DNA of 28,985 nucleotides from Larix sibirica (Eukaryota; Streptophyta; Pinopsida; Pinales; Pinaceae): contig NWUY0300000687.1 in the NCBI GenBank assembly GCA_004151065.3, forward strand, positions 65,893 through 94,877. Reading direction: 5' to 3'. Below the pieces are notes generated by a model. That model searched no databases, was not told the origin of the DNA, and was given only the letters and a program-made list of their open reading frames with translations. Of this stretch, positions 17,783 to 27,999 are shown piece after piece. Positions within the stretch are counted from its first letter, which is position 1. Each line of letters begins with the position of its first letter. The position numbers and the translations under genes were made by a program.

Positions 17783-19718
17783 TCATAGATCCCATATTGG
17801 AGATCCATTTCTGTTCAGATCAATCTCGTTTGTGCATCTTTTTCTTGATCCTTTCATATATTTTCTCCAGAGAATCTCCTTCCACCAGGATTTTTCTCCG
17901 GAGAAAATTCTCCAGAGGATTTTTTTTCCAAGTGCAAGGTTCATTAGATTTGGGTCTCTTACTCCAGCACCTCCACAGACTTTCAGGCTGCAGACTGTTT
18001 CCCAATTAACCAAATGAAATTTTTTTGAATTGTTGGATTTGCCTCCTTGCCATATAAATTTTATGATTTCCCTAGTGACATCTTGCATAATAAAAATTTG
18101 GAGCTAAAGAGATCGAGCACGCATAAATGGGGTAGGCAGAGAGAATAGAGTTGATGAGAACTAGATTTATAGCTAGATTGAGCCACCTTGTCCCCCATGA
18201 TGTGATTTTGTTTTTGATCTTATCAACCAAACCTTGCCAGTCAGCAACCCTTTTTTTCCCTTTGAAAATTGGAATCCCGAGGCAATTGAACGAGTTCCAA
18301 GTTACATTCCCTTCGAAACCAGGGATCCTTGCAATCCTTGCCAAATTCCTTGGGGGGAAATTCCATCCGTAAACCTTAGATTTAGCAGAATTCACCTTTC
18401 CATCAGAGGCTTTTAGGAAGGTGGATAAGGAACCTTTGAATCTCTCTGCAATGACTGTAGACGCACCCCCAAGCAGGATGTTGTCATCAACAAACTGTCC
18501 ATGATTGGGGGCCTTAACTCCTCTAGCTATATTCATACCCTTAAGATCACTAGAACCTTGAAGGTAATGTAGCTTCGTGCTCAAAGATTATGCAACCAGA
18601 AGGTAAAGGAAAGGAGACATGGGGCAACCTTGTTGAAGACCCCTGGTAGCTTGAAAGAAATTGGTAGGCCCGCCATTCACTAATGGAGCAATCCAGGGAT
18701 TGTTGATGCATGCTTTGATCCATTTGATAAATCTCTTGGAAAAACCAAATCTGGACATAATTTCAAAGAGAAAAAAATGGTTAGCCCTATCAAATGCATT
18801 AGCCATGTCCAATTTTATTGTCATACCTTGTTGCTTTCTTTCCATGTTGGAGTGGATGGATTCCTGGACAATGATGATATTGTCAAGAGTTTGACGCCCA
18901 GCTACAAAGCCACCTTGTGTGTCCGAGATGAGATGAGCCATGATGTTATTCATTCTAGTGTCCAAAATTTTCGAGAGAATCTTATACGAGGTGTTGCACA
19001 AAGAGATTAGCCTAAATCGATCTATCGAAAGAGAGATTATTTATTTCGGAATCAAGGCCAGAGAGGAATTGGTGGCCCCACCAATCTTGTCTTTTTTCCT
19101 TGTCCAGTTTAGCATCCTTTTCAGATCTTCTTTTATAATGTCCCACGCTGCTCTATAGAAGTTTATAGTGAATCCATCTGGCCCGGGAGCCTTATCAATG
19201 TGCAAGGACCATATTGCTTATTTTATCTCGTATTCCAAAATTGGTTTTTATAACTCTCTATTATCGAGATCAGAAATAATAAGGGGGATTCCAGAAAGGA
19301 GATCAGCTTGAGCATCGGGGCCTGCCTCATCGTTATCAGAATAGAGCTCACGGAAGTGGTGGAAGTAGTGATTCTTAATATCTTCCTTCCCTAAAATCTT
19401 TATCCCATTTTTGTCTTTCAACTCCTTAATCGCACTAAAGCTTAGCCTTGCCTTTGTTTGTTTATGAAAATACTCTATGTTACTATCTTCCCCTTTTAGC
19501 CACAACTGCTTGGATTTCAATCTCCATTCTTCTTCCTCCTGTCTTGTTGCTTTTATAATCTTCCTATTCAGCTCATTTTCCTGATTCAGGCTCGAAGTAG
19601 TCACTTCTTCCTTCTCCATGCTGGATTGAAGAGCGGCCAAATCATTTTGGAGATGATTTTTAAGAGAACTTGGACTCTTAAAAATGGATTTAGCTCGGCT
19701 CTTAAGAGCATGACGCAT
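17783..19718 (-). pseudogene. Reverse transcriptase of the LINE ORF2
   Basis: This would perform target-primed reverse transcription. In order: linker LWLKGEDSNIEYFHKQTKAR, then DKAPGPDGFT, LALIPK, RLISLCNTSYKILSKIL, GGFVAGRQTLDN, TIKLDMANAFDRANH (catalytic Asp 18809-18807), RGLQQGCPMSPFLYLL and GQFVDDNILLGG (catalytic Asp pair 18488-18483). The thumb follows with WNSFNCLGIPIFKG and FIWQGGKSN, then KFHLVNWETVC and ALGKKILWRI. All three catalytic Asp are intact. Breaks are in-frame stops at 19248, about 19225, about 19040 and 18590-18588 (LLVA-stop-SLS), and a frameshift near 18085, after which the frame 18088-17783 continues the protein. Confidence 0.93.
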
Positions 19719-19814
19719 AGATCTTAATTTAGATTCCCAAATATAGCTAGGAGACCTAGAGCAATTAAGGTTCCACGCATTTTGGATTATTTCTAGAACT
19801 TTTGCGTCTTGTAA

Positions 19815-20566
19815 TTATATAGGATTGAAACGAAAAGGGATGGGACCGAGATTTATAAGGGACGACATAGACAAGGAGATAGGTTTGTGATCGGAGACTG
19901 CTGAAGGAAAAGAAAAGGAATCTGGAAGAAGATATTTTTGGAGAAAGGAAGAACTTACCAAAAACCTGTCTAGTCTTGCAGCAATGTGACCGATGCCTAT
20001 CCTTTTGTTGCTCCAAGTGTATTTCCCATTCTTCAGAGGAGGGTCCAACATATCCAAGTCTGAGATCAAATCCTCCATCTTCTTGCCAAATGGGTCCCTG
20101 ACTTTCGATCCTCCTCCTTTCTCTAGCTATGACTTGGTAGTGTTGAAATCCACCGCAATAATAAGATCTTTTCCTCGCAAATCCTCTTTTAACAAAGAGA
20201 GATCTTCCCAAAAGTTTAGCTTGTCCCTGTAATGCGTTGGCTCATATAAATTACAAATATAGAGAGAGTCTAAATCATCCTTCGCTTGAATTTATCTCAA
20301 AATCCAATGGTAACTTTCCCTTACTGATTTTATGAAAATTTTCTTTGAATAAAAATTTGTTATTCCCCTTGATGCTCCTCTGGAGCTTATGGCTCTTCCC
20401 TGGATTTTTTCTAGAAAAGATGTGAAAGTGCCATTACCTACACATCAGTAATTTTTGTCTCTTGGATTAGCAGAATGCCTGGCCTCTCATATTTTATAAT
20501 GTCTTTTATATCTTCCACTTTGATCAAGCCTCCCAAACCCCTGCAATTCCAAGTGACGGATTTCAT
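19815..20566 (-). pseudogene. APE-type endonuclease of the LINE ORF2
   Basis: The nuclease would nick target DNA to prime reverse transcription. ORF2 starts at ATG 20566 with MKSVTWNCRGLGG, the usual beginning of plant LINE endonucleases (catalytic Asn at residue 7). ILLIQETKI holds the catalytic Glu (20461-20459). Stops and at least one frameshift follow. In another frame come LIIAVDFNTT (Asp 20150-20148, with Ala-Val where Gly-Gly is usual), KYTWSNKR, AARLDRFLVSSSF and finally VSDHKPISL with the Ser-Asp-His triad (19895-19887). The catalytic residues survive, but the reading frame does not. Confidence 0.9.
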
Positions 20567-20719
20567 TATTTCTTGAGCGATTGAGATCCTGCTCGAGACC
20601 TGCCATCTGCTTTTACCCCTCCTGAGTTTTTAGGGTTTTGGAGGAGTTTAGTTTCCTCAAGGATCTGTTGTCTTTCAAGTTTTAGCTCTCTTTCTGCTTC
20701 CTGTTCTCTATGATACCTT
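20566..20719 (-). pseudogene. C-terminal end of the LINE ORF1
   Basis: An open frame of 50 codons runs from the N at 20720 to TAA 20568-20566. It is highly charged (REQEAERELKLERQQILEE, then KADGRSRAGSQSLKK), suggesting a helical or coiled-coil, RNA-binding tail as expected of ORF1. Its stop overlaps the ORF2 start by one base (TAATG), as in termination-reinitiation. The upstream part is missing because the sequence breaks at the N. The assignment rests on position and composition, not on a diagnostic motif. Confidence 0.6.
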
Positions 20720-20720
20720 N
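20720..20720. other. Single N joining the LINE to element B
   Basis: LINE ORF1 coding sequence reaches the N from one side, and similarity to the LTR of element A begins at the first base on the other side. The coincidence suggests a contig join or an unresolved insertion boundary. Confidence 0.75.
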
Positions 20721-21353
20721 CCTATGGTTGGGTGGAACGTTTCTCTTGCACAATTAGTTTATCGAAGAAGCTCCATTCAAGATAAGTGTTATTTGATTTT
20801 GTTATTCTTATTTCCATTATGTGTATGACTGTTGATCTGAATTAATGAAGATGCATGTTGTAAATAATTTTTGAGTGAGTATATCGGTTGCTTAGCTTGA
20901 GTATACGTGATTCATGACATCTAAGTGTGAATATTTGATGATGCGTCTTGAAAATTCTTGCATCTAAATGCATGATTGAAATAAAAAGTCCATATAGGCA
21001 TATAGCGCTAACTCTGCAGGAAGCCAGTGAATCGTCGTTGCAAGCTTACTCTGTGCGGTGGTAGTCACGCAATGGTTGAGGTCAATTGCGTGGTGGGTCG
21101 TACGACAATATGATTTCTCATGCGCAATGTGCATGTGCGCTAGAGAAATTTATAAGCGTGCGGAGGTGCACATAAAATAAAGTATGATTTGTGTAGTGTG
21201 TCACACAGTAAGTTGAGATTGTGTGGTGCAAGTTGCTACATAGTAAAATAACTCACTATTAGACAGTAATGTCTTGGTATCAAATGTAGGAATAAAGGTA
21301 AAAAGGATCCCCTATGGTCATGATAGGCCACACAGGCCACTGGGGATGTGATT
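20721..21353 (+). repeat. 5' LTR, 3' portion, of element B
   Basis: Matches 4320-4952 of element A with many substitutions and small indels. It ends GGGGATGTGATT, three bases before the primer-binding site. The left part is cut at the N (20720). Confidence 0.75.
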
Positions 21354-21356
21354 GAG

Positions 21357-21368
21357 TGGTATCAGAGC
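21357..21368 (+). other. Primer-binding site of element B, tRNA-iMet type
   Basis: TGGTATCAGAGC is the complement of the 3' end of plant initiator methionine tRNA, the standard primer for plant LTR retrotransposons. It lies just after the LTR end and identifies the strand and the LTR boundary for both A and B. Confidence 0.95.
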
Positions 21369-21685
21369 GGTGGTTTCAACACTGAGCCTCTGAGTGCAAT
21401 AAATGACCCGACGCATTAATGTTAAAGCGATTATTAAGGTTTATTAATGTGTTAAGCTAATAAAATTTCCTTTGTGCACAATGCTAGTAGCAGTAGTGAG
21501 ACCAATATAGCAAAGGAAAGAAGGTAGTGAGCAGAAGAATGAGAAATTTAACTAGTTGAATTATTCTCATGCGAGATGCCGAAAATACCTATGAACATGA
21601 AGAAGATATTATGGGAGAGGATGTGCTTGGTGGTAATGCAAAAACATAATCCAATGGAAGGAGGGTGCAACTCACACCTTCGAAT

Positions 21686-22900
21686 ATGGATGTAACCATG
21701 AGGAGTTTCAATGAAAGGCTGACTAAGGCACAGGAAGGGCAACATCAAATCAATGTTGCCATACTGTAGAGTCTATATAAAAATTCAAATAAAATGATGC
21801 AACATCAAATCAATGTTTCCAATCTAGATCCAAATTAGAACAATGGCAGTAAGGATGGGAAGAGTGCGAGCAATCACTCTAGAGGAAGATCGTGATGCCA
21901 AGAAATAAGTGCGCACAAAAGAAGAATGGGCATCTCTCCATCAAACACCTCAAGTAACAGTTCGAGTAGATAAAAAAGCTTGTCAGACAATTTAACGCAT
22001 TCATGCCGAAGATCTAAGAGAAGGATGCCTTGTAAATATAGTTCCTCTAGGGAATTTAGGAAGGTAAAGCCACCTACTTTTGATAGATAAAGTAATTCAG
22101 GGAAGGAGGCTGAAGCATGTCTCCTTGGAATGAAGATGTATTTACGAATCTATTAGTTCTCAAGAAATGGGAAAGCTAGGACTGCCATCTTTAATTTGAA
22201 TGGCAGAGCTTCAATCTAGTGGGAACACCTCTGACAAGTGAAGGGCCTCAAGGAAAGGAAGATTGACTAGAAGAAGTTTTAAAAGAATTTCAAACAAAAA
22301 TATATTTTTGAAAGGTACTATGATAGTAAGAGCAAGGAGTTCCATGAGTTGAAGCTAGGACAGATGAAAATGGAGGAATATATGAACAAGTTTCTAGAGC
22401 TGCTTTGGTATGTGGACTATCTTAGAAATTAGAAGGAAAATATTTAGAGATTTCTAAGTGGACAAACCCATAATTACAGAGATAGAATTGAATTCGTGGG
22501 TCCCAAGACTTTGGATGATCCTATCTTAAAGTCTATGCATTTCTATGAGCAAAACAAGGGCATAATTGAGGAGCATCAAGTAGGAAGAGGAAATCCCAAG
22601 GGAAGGCTTGACCAAAGGAAGAAAGAGTTCATATATGTACCTTATAGGAATCAATAGATTAATGTTTTGCAGGAACATCCAGCGTATGGCATATTCCAGC
22701 GCGCTATGCCAAGCGTAGGATAGCCTAGAGAACCCATACAATATTGGGGATGTGGAGAGAATCATAAGCTATATGATTTCCCTCACAAGAAGGAAAAACT
22801 TCGAAGGATCCATAACATTGAAGGAGCTGTGACTTTGGAGGGCATGGCCAGTTCAACTCCTAGAATCTACGTAGCTTTGGATGATCATCAAGAATACCAT
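21686..22900 (+). pseudogene. gag: gag of element B
   Basis: The ATG at 21686 opens a frame of 27 codons, then TAG (21767-21769), the same position as in element A. The capsid region reads NLNGRAS, RYYDSKSKEFHELKLGQMK, YMNKFLELLWYVDYL, then YRDRIEFVGPKTLDD and MHFYEQNKG, all better kept than in A. The zinc knuckle starting at 22742 has Tyr for the first Cys and Phe for the last, and keeps only Cys 22751-22753 and the His. Stops at 21836 and 22655 sit where A has CAG. At 22670 and 22697 B has CAG where A has TAG. Confidence 0.88.
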
Positions 22901-23317
22901 CAAGCCACAATAGTTGAAGTTGGAGGTAAGATCGTCATGTAGTCTGTTTGTATCTTAACAGATCCAAGATCCAGTCATATTTATATTCATCCTAATATTC
23001 TTGAAGTTTGTGCACTTAAGAAAAGTAAGCATGGAAATTCATGGACAGTCTAGTTAGCCATAGGGATAAAGAGGAAAGTAAATGAAGTGGTAGAAGGATG
23101 TCCGTTAATGTTGGATAGTCTGTCTAGCATAGCAGACCTAAACATCCTACCACTAGGATCATATGATGTTCTTATAGCCATGGATTGGCTAGAAAAGCAC
23201 CGTGCCAAGCTTGACTGTTATAACAAGTCTCTTGAATGCCTTAACGATGAAGGAAAGCCTCATCTAGTGAAAGGCGTGCTGAAAAATATTTCCAAAAGGA
23301 AAGTTTCATCGTTATAG
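22901..23317 (+). pseudogene. Aspartic protease region of element B
   Basis: The active-site segment reads ILTDPRSSHIYIH: Asp-Pro-Arg, so the Gly of the triad is Arg. A TAG (22940-22942) lies 15 codons before it and another near 23050. The open stretch 23087-23317 gives VEGCPLMLD, GSYDVLIAMDWLEKHRA and CLNDEGKPHLVKGVL, collinear with element A. The frame ends at a TAG at 23315-23317, shortly before the truncation. Confidence 0.82.
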
Positions 23318-23405
23318 TTGGGAAGGTATTTTAAAATGAACTTTTAGGTATACATAGTTCATGTGTTAGAAGCCACAGAGGGTATAGATCCAACACTCAA
23401 ATATT

Positions 23406-26170
23406 CAAAGGCGGTGACATAAATCCACACCAGCACCAGCGAGTAGTGGAGAGGCAAAGTGATGGCTCCAACGACCATAACAATGACATTCAAAGGTGGT
23501 AAGTGAATTCTTGTATGTGTCACACAATTTCTTTCCCAATGTTCAATTAAAGGTGGATGAGATTAGGAGTGCTCTACCAATGGTGCATTACCATCCAATA
23601 TTCAAAGGTGATTGCTAACTGGATAAGCCAACTCTTACTTCAAGAAAATTTTGGACATGAAGATAGCCTTGCGCATGGTGCCCATGTTTCTCAATCAACA
23701 CGGTGCATTCGACCCCAATAGCTATGGGTGAAATCGGTCAGTTTAGATATGCAAAGGGTTTGGCCGAGCGGATGGAGGGTTAGGAGTGTCAAGCCGAGAG
23801 CATAATGCAAAGTTAAGCATGACTACCCATGTAAGCAAAGAGGGTACCTTATACTTCACTGTAGATTTGTAGAAGGTTATAAAGGGGGTATTGAATATTT
23901 TGAATGCCTACTTGTGAGTTAATATTTCATCGGAAGCTCCTATCTGGATGAGTTGAAATGGACTCCTATGGATTCCTAGAGAAAGAACGTTTGGATACCA
24001 TTTATTTGGGAAAAATCTAAGGTGAATATACTGAATTCAAGGCCTTGGTTTAAAGGTCTAACAACCCACATCAACATCAGGAAGGGAGAAAATCATCGTG
24101 AAAGCTCTGGTAGGGGTGTAAATACTCTCAGGGATCATGCATTTGTCATTATTAAGTATATTACCTGTGAATCCCAATGGCACATTCAATTTATTCATTC
24201 AAATCACAAAAAACAATTTTGTTCACATTGAGTGGAGAACCGAGGGATATGGTGTAGCCTTAAAAGTCTCATTAGCAACCATCAATCCCTCATAAATGAA
24301 TGATTTAATGGGAGACTTGTAACTACAACAACTCATAGGATGATGTGCAAGTGTGTCTTCGAACACATATTCTTGTTGGTATATGCAGCTTGACGAAGGT
24401 TGTTTGATTTTTTTGTCTTGACTAGCTAAGGTTTTCTGCCCTCATTCTAAAAATATCATTTCCATGATTACTTGCTATGATGACATAGTTTAGAATTGAC
24501 AAGGGCAAGTTTCGAACCACGAATTGTATGAATGCAAGGCTATGATCCCATTACCCTTGAGTTTCCAAAACAATCACCCATCAAGCTGTTGAGCAAGCCA
24601 AGCATCCGAGGGTGAGCATCGTTTACTACAAATTACCCTTATTTTGGATGCACATGAAGAAAACTGAACACCAATAAACACAATGACATTGGAGCTTCCA
24701 CGACAGTTGAAACACTTCGCCTAGCCACCTAGCCATACTCATGCCTTTAAAATTGAAGTGGAGCTACCGCAACTAGAATCTTGCACCGGAGGTAAGAGGC
24801 GGGTATTGTTGGGTTCCAATGTTATTCATTTCCTTTCATACTCAGTTATCCATGAGCCTAATAGGCGAAGATTGCAGATAAGACTGCGTTTCAGGTCCAT
24901 CCATTAGGGTGAAGGTAGAGTATCCTTCCACTGGAGGTGCATTCTGATGTTTTCATACATGCTGGTTACTATCAACACAATCTATGCGGGGACTACTGCC
25001 ACTGTCTTGGTTTCACCCAGGTGAACCTAGAATGTTGAGAGCCAAGTAGGGTCACGTAAACCTCCTGTTCTCAGGGGTTGAACCGATCGCGACCTATTGT
25101 ACTTTATGATTGTCAAAATTCCATTTTTAATAAAAATGTGATTTTGGGCATATTTGCATCTTCCTCGATTCTTTTCCATTCAGCTTTGTTGTCTTTCTAT
25201 GTTTTTTTTTTAGTTCTGGAAAATTGTACCATAGTACATTTGGATTGTAAATATTATTCTATGTTTCTTTTACTTACATGTACATAAAAATCCCTTTTTT
25301 TTAGTCCTTAGTTGTAGGCCTTTCTTACGCTATATAATTTTAGCAGAAGTAGCATCCCATACAGTTTTCAGTGGTCTTTCATGTCATGCAATCAGTTTCA
25401 TTTATAGAATAAATTTTAAGCAGAAGACTAATCTACCAAGTTTGACGTTTATTCATTGATATCATAACATTAACAACTTTGATATTTTATTGCATTTAAA
25501 AAAATGAGAATTTGAGCGAAATGACAAATTTCTTCTTGCATACCATTAGTTGTTATAAAAATTACTCAAGCGTTATAAGAATACCAATTATTGTTCTAGT
25601 TTTATGCTAACGCTTATAACGCAAAGTTTCATCTTCATTTAACTAAAGTTATTGCATTTATAACATTATGATTTTTAAGTGCATTTTAAAATTTAATAAT
25701 CAAACAGAATTGAAAATTTCTCCTTGCATAACTAAAGTTGCTACTTTAATTTGCTTTAGCGCCAGGATAGATTTAGTTATTCATGCATTTTCATGTTAAT
25801 GCCTAATGCCTACATTTAGAGAATTTATTGCATAAAGTTTCTTTTTTATTCCTTATAAATATTTTGCATTAATTTTTGTTTGATTCATTGATTAGTTTGC
25901 CAATTTTGTTTCTAGAGACTAATGCATGCATAGTTAGATAAGCTTCATTTATTTTTATTAATGGACTAACGTTTTGTCTTGAAAGCGATCTTACATTCAT
26001 TGACTCATATCTAATCTCGCTTTCCTTTATTTACGTGCTTAACGCCATTGACCAACCCTATGATCTTATCTATCCGAGGGCTCTAAACGCAACTCAGGGT
26101 TCCATCCCCATCTTCCCCTTGAACTACCCTCCAAGGTTGTATAAAGTGTTGTTTCCTGAACCGTGTCGAT
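23406..26170. other. No gene recognised; weak repeats only
   Basis: The longest stretch without recognised content. ATTCAAAGG(C/T)G occurs three times just after the element B break (23403, 23488 and 23600). FASTCTCCTTGCATA-like words, AAATTTC(T/C)(T/C)CTTGCATA, recur near 25525 and 25713. A tRNA-like B box on the minus strand lies at 24520-24509. The part from 25100 on is AT-rich. Short open frames such as 24022-24231 and 25078-25287 show no motif. Confidence 0.45.
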
Positions 26171-26400
26171 TTGAGCATCAACACAAGGCATGAATTATTG
26201 CCACAATTTCCTCGGTGTATGTAGATTTTGTCTGCTTGGTTTTAATCTTTGACTTTCAAAAGCTATGAGCTGTTTATCCTACATAAGAACAACTTATATT
26301 CTTGAAGCTGAGGCATTGCATTCAATAAAAAATGGTTTTGTGAAGTCCATTTAAGCCAAAATAGGAGTGGAAATCATTAAACTCTTCATCCTCTTAAGAA
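26170..26400 (-). pseudogene. RNase H start of element C (truncated)
   Basis: The minus strand reads TPILA, then FTKPFFIECNASAS, with Asn where the first catalytic Asp of RNase H is expected. VVLM, DK, AFESQRLK and TEEIVAIIHAL follow in shifting frames with several stops. Similarity ends at about 26170, inside the domain. It follows the RT of the same element. Confidence 0.75.
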
Positions 26401-26439
26401 AGGATTTAGCTACATCATTACATCCAAAGGAATATTTTT

Positions 26440-27150
26440 TTAACAATGTTGTTAGAGGAGCCACCATTTTTACATAGTTTTTTACAAACCTTCTATGATA
26501 CCCTATAAGACTTAGGAATCTTGTAATGATGTGATCATTTTGGAGCTAGGCCAATCAATAATGAACACAATATTCTTTGGGTCTACCTTGATTCCTTCAA
26601 CTGATACAACATGGCCCAACAATTCTATCTCTTCTTCCAAAATTGCATTTTGATTTGTTTGAATAGAATTGATTTTCTTTTAATAACTTCAACATTCTCT
26701 CAACATGCTTGAGGTGTAATCTCCATTTTTCATTGTAAACAAGTATATCACCGAACAAGACAAATATAAACTTATGCAAGTATGGATGGATTAAGTCATT
26801 CATCACTGCCTATAAAGTAACAAGGGCATTGGATAATCCAAAAGGCATAACACAAAATTCATGCAAGCCTTCATTAGTATAGAAGGCAGTTTTGGGAATG
26901 TATTCCTCTCAGAATCTTATATAGTAATAGCCCGATTTTAGATCAAGATTTGAGAAATACTTAGCACCATGGAGCTCATCCAATAGTTCATACATAAATG
27001 GAATGGGAGACTTATATTTTATAATAATTGTTTTAATGATTTATAATAAATATAGAGTTTGTATGACCCATCCTTTTTTCTTATGAGTATAACTGGTGAT
27101 GAAAATGGGCTCTTGCTTCTATTTATAACACCACAATTAAATAATTCTTG
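26440..27150 (-). pseudogene. Reverse transcriptase of element C
   Basis: Segments in order are [42 protein letters not shown] (catalytic Asp 26944-26942 intact), EFCVMPFGLSNALV, then HPYLHKFIFVLFGDILVYN. In the last motif the first Asp of the F-x-D-D pair is Gly (26752-26750). HLKHVERMLKLLKENQFYSNKSKCNFG, LLGHVVSVEGIKVDP and a GYHRRFV thumb segment follow, the latter two after frameshifts near 26620 and 26540. Stops occur upstream of the 26806 Met, for example in the segment before AVMNDLIHP. Confidence 0.9.
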
Positions 27151-27469
27151 AATCAAGCATTGAATTTACATTTGTATCTGTGAGATTCCTTGTAGGATTT
27201 TCTTCTAACTAGGTTCGAACCAGGGTTTAATTATGTGATGTGATCCCTGGATCATGTTGGAGGAAGACCACAAGGTAGGTTTTGAAAAATGGCATTATGT
27301 TTCCCAAGAATCTCATCGTCCTTTTGGATCATCTATTTTGTAAGATCCCTCCATTGAATAACATTGTAAGAGATAAGCTTGCGATCCATTCTTAATCATT
27401 TTCTCCATTCTATTGGATGAGACTATCTGGGGGGGTGGGCTCATGATTCCATGAAACTTGTAGTTTTTT

Positions 27470-27790
27470 TCCATTTAAAAAAAATCTTAGGAATTGTTTT
27501 TGTAAATTTAACCCCACCATACCAATTGTGGCTACCCATTGGGATTCTCATACTACGTCAACCACCCCGATTACCATGGGCATAGATAAGTGACTTAATT
27601 TGTAATCATTAAAGAACGACTCTACCTTATGACATTTTCCAACGCATGAAGTGGGTTTTTTGCGAAAGTCACACATAGGGTAGAAAAATATATTTAATTG
27701 TTTTTCTATTCTAGTATCAATGAAGTTATGTGAATTGCCATTATCTATAAGTATCATTACTTTTGTTTTTTTAAGTAACCAAAAACCTCG
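27470..27790 (-). pseudogene. Aspartic protease of element C
   Basis: MILIDNGNSHNFIDTRIEKQ contains the retropepsin site with Asn in place of the usual Ser (Asp 27745-27743, Asn 27742-27740). A Cys-His segment CVGKCHKVESF and the GVVDVV region follow, where GxDVVLG is usual. A stop after DVV is followed by in-frame QWVATIGMVGLNLQ, typical of the sequence just after the protease core. Upstream the frame reads TLEVFGYLKKQK, normal for this family. Confidence 0.85.
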
Positions 27791-27999
27791 AGAGTTTAGG
27801 GTTGAGAAATACCCATCATCGCAATAATTGAGAATGTTGGAATGGTATTTTCATACCTAGATTTTTCAAGACTTTTGTATTTTTCCTTCTAATCTTTTGA
27901 TTCTATGTCAAATGGAAATAGATCACTTGCCTCCTTATCGCTGTCGCTTTGTACTTTACACAAATCAATTTTTTTCCCCTTTCATTTGTGGCTCAATTT

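Larger units (their letters stand above)
14771..20719 (-). mobile_element. L1-type plant LINE (non-LTR retrotransposon), decayed
   Basis: On the minus strand the order is ORF1 tail (20719-20566), ORF2 with endonuclease, RT, zinc-binding domain and RNase H (20566-16302), an unrecognised ORF pair (16159-15265), and a possible poly(A) of nine A (14779-14771). A C-terminal RNase H after an L1-type RT is known from plant LINEs. Several frameshifts and stops break ORF2. The 5' end is cut at the N (20720), so full length and target-site duplications cannot be judged. If the poly(A) assignment is wrong, the element would end nearer 16200. Confidence 0.88.
20721..23405 (+). mobile_element. Ty3/gypsy retrotransposon, element B (3' truncated, same family as A)
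   Basis: Collinear with element A from 4320 to about 6970: LTR end, primer-binding site, gag and protease. It diverges near 23405 (TCAAATATTC here, TTTGAATATTTC in A), so RT, RNase H and integrase are absent. The primer-binding site is better preserved than in A, but the coding region carries its own set of stops, so A and B are separate old insertions. Confidence 0.9.

Noticed and set aside
17763-18017. Plus-strand ORFs over the LINE (also 18151-18416, 18661-19158, 19993-20232)
   Set aside because: They are antisense to recognised RT and endonuclease motifs and show no domain of their own.
19765-20211. 148-codon minus-strand ORF over the LINE endonuclease
   Set aside because: It is out of frame with the endonuclease motifs (DFN, RLDRF, SDH), which lie in another frame of the same strand. 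It is a shadow frame.
23755-23830. TGGCCGAGCGG, like the D-arm/A box of tRNA-Leu or tRNA-Ser, followed by AAGTTAAGCATGAC, slightly like 5S rRNA
   Set aside because: No B box or acceptor stem pairs within 90 bases, and the 5S-like word is short and in the wrong context. No RNA gene is supported.
25010-25100. GGGTCACGTAAACCTCC, resembling words near the ends of some copia LTRs
   Set aside because: No paired LTR, primer-binding site or copia protein is present nearby.
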